Assembly: GCA_020848545.1 (NCBI GenBank)
Contig: JADLHZ010000150.1
Coordinates: 1-34,406, forward strand
DNA length: 34,406 bases
Direction: 5' to 3'
Source: Deltaproteobacteria bacterium
GTDB taxonomy: Bacteria; Myxococcota; JADLHZ01
In this document: piece by piece, positions 16,248-27,929 of the stretch
Numbering within the stretch: the stretch's first letter is position 1
Layout of the letters: the number at the start of each line of letters is the position of its first letter
Translations under genes and position numbers: made by a program
Notes under the pieces: model-generated
The model's database searches: none
What the model saw: only the letters and a program-made list of their open reading frames with translations
What the model was told of the DNA's origin: nothing

Positions 16248-17104
16248 GCGACGTCCACAACATCGCCGTCATCGGCGCCGGCACGATGGGCGCAGGGATC
16301 GCGCAAGTCGCCGCGCTCTCTTTCTTCGACGTCGTCCTCTTCGACTCCGACACCGCGGCGCTCGACAAAGGCAAAGCGCGCATCATCGAAGGCATGCAGA
16401 AGGGAGCGGTCAAGCTGCAGATGAGCGGCGCCGACGTCGCCATCGCACAGGCCCGCCTCACGACGAACGACAAGCTCGCCGACGCGGTCAAAGATCGCGA
16501 CCTCGTCATCGAAGCGGTGCCGGAAGATCTCGCGTTGAAGCGCCGGTTGTTCACCGAGATCGCCAAGGCCGCACCCGAGACGAGCGTCCTCGCCACGAAC
16601 ACCTCGTCGCTCTCGGTCGCCGCCATCGCCGAAGCGGTCGCGGACCCTTCGCGCGTCATCGGCATGCACTTCTTCAACCCGCCCTTCATCATGAAGCTGC
16701 TCGAGATCGTGCGCGCGCCGCAAACGTCGGACGCGACCTACGAGCGCGCGAGGAAAGTTGGCGAGCGCATGGGCCGCGAGATGATCGTGGTCAGAGACTC
16801 GCCGGGCTTCGCGACGAGCCGCCTCGGGGTCGTGCTCGCGCTCGAAGCGATGCGCATCTTGGAAGCGGGCGTCGCCAGCGCCGAGGACATCGATAAGGCG
16901 ATGGAGCACGGCTACAAGCACCAGATGGGCCCGCTCCGGACGACGGATCTCGTGGGCCTGGACGTCCGCCTCGCGATCGCGCAGCATCTGCACACGACGC
17001 TCGGAGGCGATCAGTACCGGCCGCCGCAGATCTTGGAGCGGCTCGTCAAAGAAGGAAAGCTCGGCAAGAAGAGCGGCCAGGGCTTCTTTCGGTGGGAGAA
17101 GTAA
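16244..17104 (+). CDS. 3-hydroxyacyl-CoA dehydrogenase (probable 3-hydroxyadipyl-CoA dehydrogenase)
   Basis: The 286-residue protein has the NAD-binding site IAVIGAGTMGAGIAQVA (7-23), VIEAVPEDLALK, NTSSLSV and the family signature GMHFFNPP with its catalytic histidine, then DSPGFATSRL and the C-terminal GKLGKKSGQGFFRW. It would oxidise 3-hydroxyadipyl-CoA to 3-oxoadipyl-CoA (PaaH-like). ATGA overlap with the hydratase and TAATG with boxC show it is within the operon. The compact 286 residues mark the monofunctional bacterial type. The substrate is inferred from neighbours; a short-chain 3-hydroxybutyryl-CoA role is possible. Confidence 0.85.
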   Translation: MSDVHNIAVIGAGTMGAGIAQVAALSFFDVVLFDSDTAALDKGKARIIEGMQKGAVKLQMSGADVAIAQARLTTNDKLADAVKDRDLVIEAVPEDLALKRRLFTEIAKAAPETSVLATNTSSLSVAAIAEAVADPSRVIGMHFFNPPFIMKLLEIVRAPQTSDATYERARKVGERMGREMIVVRDSPGFATSRLGVVLALEAMRILEAGVASAEDIDKAMEHGYKHQMGPLRTTDLVGLDVRLAIAQHLHTTLGGDQYRPPQILERLVKEGKLGKKSGQGFFRWEK

Positions 17105-18705
17105 TGGAACCAGCGAACGCCGACACGAGCCTTCCGCACTCGTTCGAGACGCATCCTTCGAGATACAAGCACCTCAAGCTCGAGGTGAAGGGCGCGGTCG
17201 CGTGGCTGAAGCTCGACGTGCAGGAGAACGAGGGCCTCAAGCCGGGCTATCAGCTGAAGCTCAACTCCTACGATCTCGGCGTCGACCTCGAGCTCAACGA
17301 CGCCGTCCAGCGCCTGCGCTTCGAGCATCCAGAAGTCGCCTGCGTCGTCGTCACCAGCGCGCAGAGCGGCGTCTTCTCGGCCGGCGCCAACATCTTCATG
17401 CTCGGCACCTCGACGCACGCGTTCAAGGTGAACTTTTGCAAGTACACGAACGAGACGCGCCTCGCGATCGAGGACGCCAGCGCAAACAGCGGCCAGCGTT
17501 ACATCGCGGCGTTGAACGGCATCGCGTCCGGCGGCGGCTACGAGCTGCCGTTGGCGTGCGAAGAGATCTACTTGATCGACGATCGCAAGTCGGCCGTCGC
17601 GCTGCCGGAGGTGCCGTACCTCGGCGTGCTGCCGGGCACCGGCGGCCTCACGCGCGTCGTCGACAAGCGCAAGGTGCGAAAAGATCTCGCCGACATCTTC
17701 GTCACCTTGGCGGAAGGCGTGAAGGGCAAGCGCGCGCAGGACTGGGGCCTTGTCGACGGCGTGTATCCGTCGTCGAAGTTCAACCAGGAGATCGAAGCGC
17801 GGGCACAGGCGATCGCGGGCAAAGGGCGTCCCGATCGCAAGGGCGTCGCGCTCGAGTCGATCGCGCCGTATCGGCACCTGACGCTCGAGCTCGGCGCGGG
17901 TCACGAGCGTGTCGCGAAGCTGACGATCAAAGGCCCGACGCAGACGGCGTATGAAGCATCGGCGAATTGGTATCCCCTGCGCGTCTTCCGCGAGCTCGAC
18001 GACGCGCTCTTGCGGCTGCGCTTCCACCACCCGAACATCGGCCTCGTCGTCGTGAAGAGCGAAGGCGATCCGGAGAAGCTCCGGGCGATCGACGCCGAGC
18101 TCTACGAGCGCCGTGACCAGTGGTTCGTCAAAGAGACGCTGCTCCTCATGAAGCGCGTGCTGAAGCGGATGGACACGAGCGCGAAGAGCTTCTTCACGCT
18201 CGCCGAAAAAGGCTCGTGCTTCGTCGGCTCGCTCGCCGAGATCGCGCTGAGCGCAGATCGCATCTACCTGCACGAAGAAGCCGGCGTCGGCATGACGGCG
18301 CTGAACAACGGCCTCTTGCCGATGGGCAACGGCCTCTCGCGCCTCCACACGCGCTTCTTGAACGCCCCGGACAAAGCCGTCGCCATCGCGAAGGAAGCGA
18401 AGACCTATAGAGGAGAGGACGCCTTCGCCGCGGGCCTCGCCACCGTCGTCTTGGACGCGCTCGACTGGGACGACGACGTGCGCCTCGCCATCGAAGAGCG
18501 CGCGTCGATGTCGCCCGACTCGCTGACCGGCTTGGAAGCGAGCCTGCGCTTCGCCGGGCCGGAGACGCTGGAGACGAAGATCTTCGGGCGCCTCTCAGCG
18601 TGGCAGAACTGGATCTTCCAACGTCCGAACGCGGTCGGCGAGCATGGTGCGTTGACCTTATATGGGCGGCCCGAGAGCCCGAGCTTCGACTGGCGGAGGT
18701 GCTGA
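17104..18705 (+). CDS. boxC: Benzoyl-CoA-dihydrodiol lyase
   Basis: BoxC opens the ring of 2,3-epoxybenzoyl-CoA by hydrolysis, giving 3,4-dehydroadipyl-CoA semialdehyde and formate. This 533-residue protein fits the family length of roughly 550. It has a crotonase-type core with SAGANIFMLGTSTHAFKVNF (92-111), GIASGGGYELPLACEE (139-154, Glu147) and LPEVPYLGVLPGTGG (167-181, Glu169), followed by a second half of about 250 residues with another crotonase-like region. The ATG at 17104 shares its A with the upstream TAA. It is followed after one base by boxB, the standard partner order. Assignment is from family resemblance and the neighbouring boxB. Confidence 0.9.
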   Translation: MEPANADTSLPHSFETHPSRYKHLKLEVKGAVAWLKLDVQENEGLKPGYQLKLNSYDLGVDLELNDAVQRLRFEHPEVACVVVTSAQSGVFSAGANIFMLGTSTHAFKVNFCKYTNETRLAIEDASANSGQRYIAALNGIASGGGYELPLACEEIYLIDDRKSAVALPEVPYLGVLPGTGGLTRVVDKRKVRKDLADIFVTLAEGVKGKRAQDWGLVDGVYPSSKFNQEIEARAQAIAGKGRPDRKGVALESIAPYRHLTLELGAGHERVAKLTIKGPTQTAYEASANWYPLRVFRELDDALLRLRFHHPNIGLVVVKSEGDPEKLRAIDAELYERRDQWFVKETLLLMKRVLKRMDTSAKSFFTLAEKGSCFVGSLAEIALSADRIYLHEEAGVGMTALNNGLLPMGNGLSRLHTRFLNAPDKAVAIAKEAKTYRGEDAFAAGLATVVLDALDWDDDVRLAIEERASMSPDSLTGLEASLRFAGPETLETKIFGRLSAWQNWIFQRPNAVGEHGALTLYGRPESPSFDWRRC

Positions 18706-18706
18706 C

Positions 18707-20137
18707 ATGGCGGTGGAATTCGACGGCATTCCGAACAACGTCAACCTCTCGCACGACAAGAAGCTGCAGCGCGCGCTGCTCGAGTGGCAGCCGAACTTCC
18801 TCAGCTGGTGGAACGAGATGGGTCCCACCGACTTCAATCAGGATCAGATCTACCTGCGCACCGCGGTGAGCGTCGAAGCCGGCGGCTGGGCGCACTTCGA
18901 CTACGTGAAGATGCCGGACTATCGCTGGGGCATCTTCCTGGCGCCGCCGGAAGAGCGCACGATCGGCTTCGGCGACAACCTGGGCAAGGCGATCTGGAAC
19001 GAAGCGCCGGGCGAGCTGCGAAAGGAATTGCGCCGCATCATCGTCACGCAAGCCGACACCGAGCCGGCGAGCGTCGAGCAGCAGCGGCTCCTCGGCCACA
19101 CCGCGCCTTCGCTCTACGATCTGCGCAATCTGTTTCAAGTGAACGTCGAAGAAGGTCGCCACCTCTGGGCGATGGTGTACTTGCTGCATCAGTTCTTCGG
19201 CCGCGATGGGCGCGAAGAAGCCGAGGATCTCTTGGTGCGCCGCAGCGGCAACCCCGACTCGCCGCGCATCTTGAGCACGTTCAACAAGCCGATCGAAGAT
19301 TGGCTGTCGTTCTTCTGCTTCACGATGTTCACCGATCGCGACGGCAAGTATCAGCTGGCGGCGCTCGCGGAGAGCGGCTTCGATCCGCTGGCGCGCACGA
19401 CGCAGTTCATGCTGACCGAAGAGGCGCACCACTTGTTCGTCGGCGAGACCGGCGTCGGCCGCGTCATCGAGCGCACCGCGCAGCTGATGAAGGAGTGCAA
19501 GAACGGCGACGTCACGCTCGCTGGCGGCATCCCGCTCGACATCATTCAGAAGTACATCAACGAGTGGTACAGCAGCTCCCTCGATCTCTTCGGCAGCGAA
19601 GACAGCAGCAACGCCGCCGCGTACTTCGCCACCGGCTTGAAGGGCCGCTTCAAGGAGACGACGTCGCCGCGCATCACCGACCACGTGGCGTTGGAAGGCG
19701 CGTACGAGATCGAGAAGATCGACGCCTCCGGCAAGATCGACAAGCAGCAGATCCCGCTGCGCCGCGCGATGAACCTCGTGCTCCGCGACAACTACGTCGA
19801 AGACTGCGAGCGTGCGGTGCTCCGCTGGAACAAGGCGCTCGAAGCGCACGGCCATCCGGATCGGGTGCGGCTGCCGTCGCAGCGCTTCAACCGCACGATG
19901 GGCCTGTACATGAATATGCCGTTCACGCCGGACGGCACGCTGCTCAGCGCCGAGGAATTCGCGCAGCGAAGAGCCGAGTTCCTGCCGACCGAAAAGGATC
20001 GCGCGTACGTGAAGTCGCTGATGAAGAAGGTCTACGAGCCAGGCAAGTTCGCGGGCTGGATCGCGCCGCCGAACAAGGGCATCAACGCGCAGCCGGTCGA
20101 CTTCGAGTACGTGAAACGATCCCCGGCGCAGACCTGA
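18707..20137 (+). CDS. boxB: Benzoyl-CoA 2,3-epoxidase, di-iron subunit
   Basis: BoxB uses O2 to epoxidise benzoyl-CoA at a di-iron centre, with electrons from the BoxA reductase. The 476-residue protein shows a full set of plausible iron ligands: Glu119 in the TQADTEP stretch, Glu149-x2-His152 in VEEGRHLW, Asp210 in FTMFTD and Glu239-x2-His242 in TEEAHHLF. The opening (MAVEFDGIPNNVNLS) and the internal AYEIEKIDASGKI are typical BoxB sequence. It sits one base after boxC and just before a membrane methyltransferase-like gene. BoxA is not in the window, so the electron donor must be encoded elsewhere or be a substitute ferredoxin reductase. Confidence 0.93.
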   Translation: MAVEFDGIPNNVNLSHDKKLQRALLEWQPNFLSWWNEMGPTDFNQDQIYLRTAVSVEAGGWAHFDYVKMPDYRWGIFLAPPEERTIGFGDNLGKAIWNEAPGELRKELRRIIVTQADTEPASVEQQRLLGHTAPSLYDLRNLFQVNVEEGRHLWAMVYLLHQFFGRDGREEAEDLLVRRSGNPDSPRILSTFNKPIEDWLSFFCFTMFTDRDGKYQLAALAESGFDPLARTTQFMLTEEAHHLFVGETGVGRVIERTAQLMKECKNGDVTLAGGIPLDIIQKYINEWYSSSLDLFGSEDSSNAAAYFATGLKGRFKETTSPRITDHVALEGAYEIEKIDASGKIDKQQIPLRRAMNLVLRDNYVEDCERAVLRWNKALEAHGHPDRVRLPSQRFNRTMGLYMNMPFTPDGTLLSAEEFAQRRAEFLPTEKDRAYVKSLMKKVYEPGKFAGWIAPPNKGINAQPVDFEYVKRSPAQT

Positions 20138-20166
20138 AGCTCAAGGTCATAGAACGCTGGAACCGC

Positions 20167-20895
20167 GTGCCGTTGCCGTTGATCAACGCGGTCGCGGCGG
20201 CGGCCCTCATCGGCTACGCGCTGGTACGCGCTCACCAGTACCGCGCGTTCTCGACGCTCGGCTTCTCGCTGGCTTTTCCGGACGGATCAGCGATCCGCGT
20301 GCCGCTGACGCGCGTGCTCGTCGACCTGACCTTCATCGTGATGGGAGTCACGTTCCTGACCCGCCGGCCGCCGATCGCGCGCAACGGTGACGCGCGGCAA
20401 ATCGCCGTGGCGGCCTTGGGCGGCGCCTTCTCCATGCTTCCGTTTCTGCTCGACGGCGCGATCATGGTCTTCGCGCCGCGGTGGCGAGCCGCATGGAAGC
20501 CGTTGTTCATGGAGGAGTCGCCGGCGTGGTGGCGGACGATGCTCGCGATCGCGTGCATGGCCGCCGGCAACGGGCTCGCGATTTGGTCCTATGTCGTGAT
20601 GCGCCGCGCGTTCTCGGTCGTCCCTGAAGCGCGCGAGCTGGTGACGCGCGGCCCGTTTCGCTGGCTGCGCCATCCGGTCTACACCGGGCAGATCCTCGCG
20701 CAGAGCGGCGTGTGGATCTTCCTGGCGACGGCGCACGGCGGGTGGCTCGGGTTCTTTGCGCTCTTCGTCGCGGTACAGCTCTACCGCGCACGCGCAGAAG
20801 AGGGCGTCCTCAGCGCGGCGTTCGGCGAGGCGTACGACGCGCACGCGGCGCGGACGTGGTGGCTTCAGGCTCCGCGCTTGCGTTCGGGGATGTAG
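20167..20895 (+). CDS. Isoprenylcysteine methyltransferase-family membrane protein
   Basis: This 242-residue hydrophobic protein has about five or six membrane segments and the ICMT/PEMT signature LVTRGPFRWLRHPVYTGQ with a second conserved part RARAEEGVLSAAFGEAYDAHAART. Such bacterial proteins are methyltransferases acting on membrane substrates, but rarely have known functions. No role in benzoate degradation is evident, so it interrupts the operon. The start is unclear: I use GTG 20167, but the frame can begin at CTG 20134, whose last bases overlap the boxB stop (CTGA), mirroring other overlaps here. No ATG exists in the N-terminal part. Confidence 0.7.
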   Translation: MPLPLINAVAAAALIGYALVRAHQYRAFSTLGFSLAFPDGSAIRVPLTRVLVDLTFIVMGVTFLTRRPPIARNGDARQIAVAALGGAFSMLPFLLDGAIMVFAPRWRAAWKPLFMEESPAWWRTMLAIACMAAGNGLAIWSYVVMRRAFSVVPEARELVTRGPFRWLRHPVYTGQILAQSGVWIFLATAHGGWLGFFALFVAVQLYRARAEEGVLSAAFGEAYDAHAARTWWLQAPRLRSGM

Positions 20896-20961
20896 CGCGC
20901 GCCGGCGATTGGCGCGCCCCTTCTTGACGCCCGGCGAAGGCGGGGCGATGTGCGTGAGCGC
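20896..20961 (+). other. Short gap before boxD
   Basis: The 66 bases hold GC-rich sequence with a GGCGAAGGCGGGG stretch that could act as a ribosome site for boxD. I see no clear promoter or terminator hairpin, so the operon probably continues through it. Confidence 0.3.
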
Positions 20962-22517
<1,556 letters not shown>

Positions 22518-22521
<4 letters not shown>

Positions 22522-23714
22522 CCGCCTACATTGTCGACGGCCTGCGCACGCCGTTCGGGAAGCACAAGGGCGCGTTGAAGGACGTTCGCGCCGACGATCT
22601 CGCGGCGATCGTCGTCAAGGCGATCATCGAACGGCACAGGCTCAACGGCGCGCAGATCGACGAAGTGTTCTTCGGCTGCGCGAACCAGGCGGGCGAAGAC
22701 AACCGAAACGTCGCGCGTATGGCGTTGCTCCTCGCCGGCCTGCCCGACAGCGTGCCCGGTGTGACGGTGAACCGCCTGTGCGGCAGCGGCCTCGAAGCGG
22801 TGGTGCAGGCGGCACGCATGGTCTCATTGGGCGAAGCGGATCTCGTGCTCGCCGGCGGCGTCGAGTCGATGACGCGGGCGCCGTGGTCGATGCCGAAGCC
22901 GGCGGACGGCTTTCCCACCGGCAAGATCGAGGGGTACGACACGAGCCTCGGCTGGCGTTATCCGAACCCGAAGCTCGAAGCGCGCTTTCCCTTGGAGCAA
23001 ATGGGCGAGACCGCCGAGAACGTTCGCGAGCGCTACGACATCTCGCGCGAGGCGCAGGATCGCTTCGCCCTCGCGTCGCACGAGCGCGCCGTGGCCGCTC
23101 AGAACGCCGGGCGCTTCGCCGATGAAATCGTGCGCGTGGAGATCGCGCAGAAGAAGGGACCAGCGCTCGTCGTCGACAAGGACGAGGGCCCGCGCGCCGA
23201 CAGCACGCTCGAGAAGCTGGCCACGTTGAAGCCCGCGTTTCGCCAAGGCGGCACGGTGACCGCGGCGAACGCATCGACCTTGAACGACGGCGCCGCGTGC
23301 GTGCTCGTGGCGTCCGAGAAGGCGGTGAAGGAACTCGGCCTCACCCCGAAGGCGCGCTTCGTCTCCAGCGCTTCGGCCGGCGTCGATCCGCGCGTGATGG
23401 GCATCGGGCCGGTGCCGGCGTCGAAGAAGGCGCTCGCGCGCGCGAAGCTCGACACTCAGGCGATCGACCTCTGGGAGCTCAACGAGGCGTTCGCGGTGCA
23501 AGCGCTCGCGTGCCAGAAGGATCTCGGCATCGCCGGCGAGGTGATCAACGTCAACGGCGGCGCGATCGCCATCGGCCACCCGCTCGGCGCGAGCGGCGCG
23601 CGTATTCTCACGACGCTCGTGCACGAGATGGCGCGTCGCAAGGTGCGCTACGGCGCCGCCGCGATGTGCATCGGCGTGGGGCAGGGGATCGCCGCGATCG
23701 TGGAGAGGATCTAA
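22518..23714 (+). CDS. pcaF: Acetyl-CoA acyltransferase, probable 3-oxoadipyl-CoA thiolase
   Basis: The 398-residue thiolase has all three active-site elements: Cys88 in NRLCGSG, His354 in GHPLGASG and Cys384 in CIGVGQG. In this operon it would cleave 3-oxoadipyl-CoA to succinyl-CoA and acetyl-CoA (PcaF/PaaJ role). The start GTG at 22518 overlaps the boxD stop. It closes the box operon, and its end overlaps the opposing SprT-like gene by 4 bp. Thiolase substrate cannot be read from sequence alone; the assignment rests on its neighbours, which complete the route. Confidence 0.85.
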
Positions 23715-24529
23715 GGACCCTTGTAACGGAGCAGCCGATTCAGGTTGTCGTGCTCCCACTGCAGCGCCTCGGCGGCTTGCGGGAAGCGGGCCTCCAGCGC
23801 GCGGAACTCCGGCGGGTGCACGCAGCGGCGGCCGTCGTGGCTGCGCTCCGAGGTGCCGAGCTGCTCGTGCAACATCTCGTGGAAAACGACGAAGGCAATG
23901 AAGAAGCTCGGCACGTACGCCTGATCGAGCGCCGGATGAATCCGGATGAGCCGCTCGCTCGCGTGATAGCTCCCGAGCTTGATGCTTCGCCGCCGCCGCG
24001 CCTTCCCTGCACGACCCCAGGTGATCCGCGAGTTCACGGCGCCCGAGAAGTAGCGCGCGTTCAGCTCGTCGAAGATGCGCTGCAGATCATAGAACGCACC
24101 GCGCGCCTGGATCTGCGAGGGCCGCGCGTGCGCCGCGATGGTGTCCGAGCAGGCGTCGATGTAGCGATCGATGATGTTCGCCGCGACGCGATCGTTGGCG
24201 TCGAGCAAGCGTGCGATCGCGACGATGACATCCGCCGGCGCCGCCGCGAAGATCCGGTGCGCCCGCACCAAGAAGCCGAGCCGCGTTCGCTCAGCGCTGA
24301 GCATCGACTGCCGATTCGTATGCAAGACGAGCGCGACGTTCGTCCCGAGGTGCATGCGCAGCTCGAGCGTGAGCTGGCGCCGGCGATGCTCGAGCTCACG
24401 CGAGCTCGGCGCGGAAGGCTCTGCGCTCTCCGTGGTCTGCGTCGCTTCGTTGGTCGCGGGCTGAACGGACGCCAAGCGATCCGCGGAAGGCTCGGCGCGA
24501 GGAACACGCAAATCCAGCGAGAGCTGCAC
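23711..24529 (-). CDS. SprT-like zinc metalloprotease domain protein
   Basis: The 272-residue protein carries a zincin motif HEMLH at 217-221 in [10 protein letters not shown], with a possible third ligand at His238 (CVHPPEF). The region [18 protein letters not shown] (158-175) is typical of SprT domains, which have DNA-protein crosslink protease homologs in eukaryotes; bacterial roles are mostly unknown. The first 60 residues are low-complexity and Ser/Ala/Pro-rich. The start is a GTG at 24529, and its location on the chromosome is alone and convergent with the thiolase. Protease function is inferred from the motif. Confidence 0.75.
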   Translation of the reverse strand: MQLSLDLRVPRAEPSADRLASVQPATNEATQTTESAEPSAPSSRELEHRRRQLTLELRMHLGTNVALVLHTNRQSMLSAERTRLGFLVRAHRIFAAAPADVIVAIARLLDANDRVAANIIDRYIDACSDTIAAHARPSQIQARGAFYDLQRIFDELNARYFSGAVNSRITWGRAGKARRRRSIKLGSYHASERLIRIHPALDQAYVPSFFIAFVVFHEMLHEQLGTSERSHDGRRCVHPPEFRALEARFPQAAEALQWEHDNLNRLLRYKGP

Positions 24530-24684
24530 GAAGGGCTCTTAAGCATTGTTCAGGTGCAATGGGAAGAGCGTGATCGGAGCGCGGTGCGTTGATGTGGAAG
24601 CCGATCCACAACCGCGATGGCGCGCCGAACGCCATCACCCAGCCGCCGTCGACGCGCGCGATGAGCGCTGCTATTCCATTCCGC
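24530..24684. other. Divergent intergenic region
   Basis: It separates the SprT-like gene (minus) from the dehydratase gene (plus). A candidate -10, TATTCC (24672-24677), ends seven bases before the 24685 ATG, with TCGACG (24650-24655) as a weak -35 at 16-bp spacing. In-frame ATGs at 24589 and 24661 exist but would put this element inside the coding region. No terminator is seen. Confidence 0.4.
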
Positions 24685-25011
24685 ATGAGTGACCTGACGA
24701 AGAAGCGCTGCCGGCCCTGTGAAGGCGACATCGACAAGCTGAACGAGTCGCAACGCAAGCTGCTCCTGCCCGAGGTGCCCGGCTGGGGGCTCGACGGCGA
24801 GTTCCTCACGCGCCGCTTCGAGCTCGACGACTTCAAGGGCGCGATGAAGTTCTTGAACCGCGTTGCCGATGTGGCCGAGAACGAAGGGCACCACCCGGAC
24901 TTCTCCGTACACTACAACCGCGTCGACTTCCGCTTGCAGACGCACGCGGTCCGCGGCCTCAGCGAGAACGACTTCATCTTGGCCGCGAAGATCTCCGAGG
25001 TCGCGAAGTGA
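24685..25011 (+). CDS. phhB: Pterin-4a-carbinolamine dehydratase
   Basis: PCD regenerates tetrahydrobiopterin-type cofactors by dehydrating 4a-hydroxytetrahydropterin. The 108-residue protein has the family motif EGHHPDF (67-73) followed by the conserved LQTHAVRGLSENDFILAAKI. Length and motif match PhhB. I prefer the ATG at 24685 because conserved sequence (MSDLTKKRCRPC) starts there and a -10-like element precedes it. It lies convergent with the histidine kinase with a 4-bp gap. No phenylalanine hydroxylase is nearby, so its partner enzyme is unknown. Confidence 0.88.
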   Translation: MSDLTKKRCRPCEGDIDKLNESQRKLLLPEVPGWGLDGEFLTRRFELDDFKGAMKFLNRVADVAENEGHHPDFSVHYNRVDFRLQTHAVRGLSENDFILAAKISEVAK

Positions 25012-25015
25012 GCGG

Positions 25016-26550
25016 CTACGCTTTCAAGAGCGTGATCGCGAAGCAGGCGCCGCGTGCGCTCGGCTCCAAGGCGATGCTGCCGCCGCGCGCCTCGATCAGC
25101 GTCTTGCAGATGTTCAGGCCGAGGCCGGTGCCGCCTTTTTCTCGCGAGGTCGTGAAGAAGGGCTCGAAGATGCGCGCGGCGTTGCGCTCGGAGATGCCGG
25201 GGCCGTCGTCGCGCACGCGCAGGATCACCCGCTCGCCCGGGCTGAGCTCCAGCGCGATCGTCATCGGTCGCGCACCGTGCTGCATCGCGTTGTCGACGAG
25301 GTTCGACACCACGGTCTCGAGCGTTTCGATGCCGATCTTCGCGCGCGCTGCCGATCCGCTCACCGTGATCGCCACGTCGGCCGTGCGTTTGTTTGCGGCG
25401 ATCGCCTCGAGCACGGGCAAGAGGTCGGCGTCGCTCGTGTCCTTCGTGGCGACGTCGGCCCGCGCGAGCTCGAGCAAGCGGCGCACCAAGCGATCGAGGC
25501 GCTCGGTGTCGGCGCCGATCTGCGCGAGGAACTTTTGCCGCTGCTCCTTCGGCATCGTGTCCAGGTGATCGCCCAGAAGCTCGATGGCGCCGCGGATCGA
25601 CGTGAGCGGCGTCTTGAACTCGTGCGACACGGCAGCCGCGAAGGTCTTGATGTAGCTCGCCCGCACCTCGAGCGCTTCGGCCATGTGTGAGAACGCTTGC
25701 GCGAGCGTCACGAGCTCCTGCGGCCGCGCGATCTTCGGCGTCTCCTTGGCAGCCGCGCCGCCTTGGGCCACGCGCTCGGAGAACGCCGTCAGCTGCTCGA
25801 CCGGCCGCGCGATGAGCCAGGTGCCGAGCAGCGAGACGAAGAGGACGACGACGAGCATCAGCGAGATGATGCTCGCGAGGTAATAGCGATCGTTCCACAG
25901 CGCTTTTCCGAGCGTCATCGGCGTGCGCGAGAGGACGACGGCGCCGAGCAAGCGATCGCCGTCGAGGATCGGCAGCGCCACGAACACGCGCCACCCGGTG
26001 TTCCTGCTGATCGAGCTGAGCGGCGCCGGCGCCGGATCGCTGGCGACGCGCTCTCGCAGGCCGCTCGCCACCTGGCCGCTGAGCGCGAGCGCCACCTCTT
26101 CACGATGCGCGAGCGACTGGCCGAGCTCGTTGCCGCTGGAGGCGACGACGATGCCACGAAAGTCGGTGACGCGGATCCCCGCGAGCGTCGCCGTCTTCGT
26201 TTGCTGAATGAGCTTGCTGATCTGCTGCCCGGCGTCGGCCGCATACGCTTCCGGCGCGCGGTCGCCCATCACGGCTTCGGGCGCGCGCGGCAGCACGCGA
26301 TCGAAGGTGGTGTCGAGCTCGATGCGCGCCATGGTCGGCGTGTCGTCGATCGGCCCAGCGAGCGCCTTGCCGGGCTTCGTGTCCGACACGATCGCTTCCC
26401 TGAACGCCGCCGCGATCACCGCGCCCTGCGCCACGAGCTCCGCTTGCGTCTGCCGCACGAGCTGCGTGTCATAGACGCGCAGACCGGAGAAGCCGACGAG
26501 CGGCAGCAAGAAGACGACGAGGTTCAGCGCGAGGAGGACCGTGCGGAGCT

Positions 26551-26554
<4 letters not shown>
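25016..26554 (-). CDS. Membrane sensor histidine kinase, CreC-like
   Basis: The 512-residue kinase has two membrane segments (about 7-25 and 226-247) enclosing a roughly 200-residue extracytoplasmic sensor domain, then a HAMP linker (about 248-300), a HisKA box with phospho-acceptor His311 in AAVSHEFKTPLTSIRG, and an HATPase with DNAMQHG, DDGPGI and GGTGLGLNICKTL. Layout and neighbouring CreB-like regulator suggest the CreBC family (carbon and metabolic response in enterics), but the signal here is unknown. It overlaps the regulator by ATGA. CreD is absent from the window. Confidence 0.88.
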
Positions 26555-27249
<695 letters not shown>

Positions 27250-27289
27250 GACAGTGTCCTGCCGCGCCGGCGGCCGCCGCGCAAGCCCG

Positions 27290-27929
27290 CTACCAGCGCG
27301 TGCGAAACTCTTCGGCCCAGCCGAGGAGCGACGTCACCGCCAACCAGTCGCCGCCGTCCATCTGCACGCGCCCAAAGAAGCGTCCGAAGCACACGTGCGC
27401 ATCGAGCGAGACGACGCCAAGCGGGATGCGCACGGCGTTCTGCATGAACGGAGAAAACGCGAGATCGACGCGCTCGGAGCGCAGCGTCCAAGGCTTCAAG
27501 AAGTCCCTGTGATCGTAGGCGAAGTCGATGGTGTCGCCGATCTTGTGGATCTTGCCGGCGACGAAGAGCGCGTTCTCGGTCATGCCGGTGCCGTCGGTCC
27601 ACTTGCCGCCGAACTGGAGCCCCACCGGGTGGACGCCCTGCACGCCGGCGGCGCTCGCCCAGTTCCACGTCGTGCCGTAGGGCCAGAGGCCACGGCCGTA
27701 GTCGAGGCAGGCCCACGCTTGCACGTTCTCCTCGGTGCGCCGCGGCCCGCGAAGCGTGGCGGTCGCGTACAGCGCCGGCTGCTTCGAGGTGTACTGAAAG
27801 CGGCGCTCGCTCCACGGGATCACAGTTGCAGCGGTGCAGCGGCCGCCGCGACCAGCCGACCGCGTCTGGGTTCAAGCGGCCGTCCGGCAAGCACAGGTCG
27901 ACGGCGCTCGTGATCTCACGTTCGCTCAT
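27290..27929 (-). pseudogene. DUF2804 family gene with frame-breaking internal deletion
   Basis: The first 35 residues (from ATG 27929: EITSAVDLCLPDGRLN, then GWSRRPLHRCN) match the N-terminus of DUF2804 proteins. The C-terminal part lies in a different minus-strand frame, 27290-27837: VIPWSERRFQYTSKQ, LDYGRGLWP, LQFGGKWTDGTGMTENALF and LLGWAEEFRTRW are all DUF2804 hallmarks. Intact members are about 330-350 residues; together these parts give only about 210. So roughly 110-140 residues between RPLHRCN and VIPWS are missing, and the junction, near 27830, also shifts the frame. Its ATG overlaps the MMPL gene end by 14 bp, suggesting a former operon member. DUF2804 function is not known. An assembly error is the main alternative. 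Confidence 0.8.
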
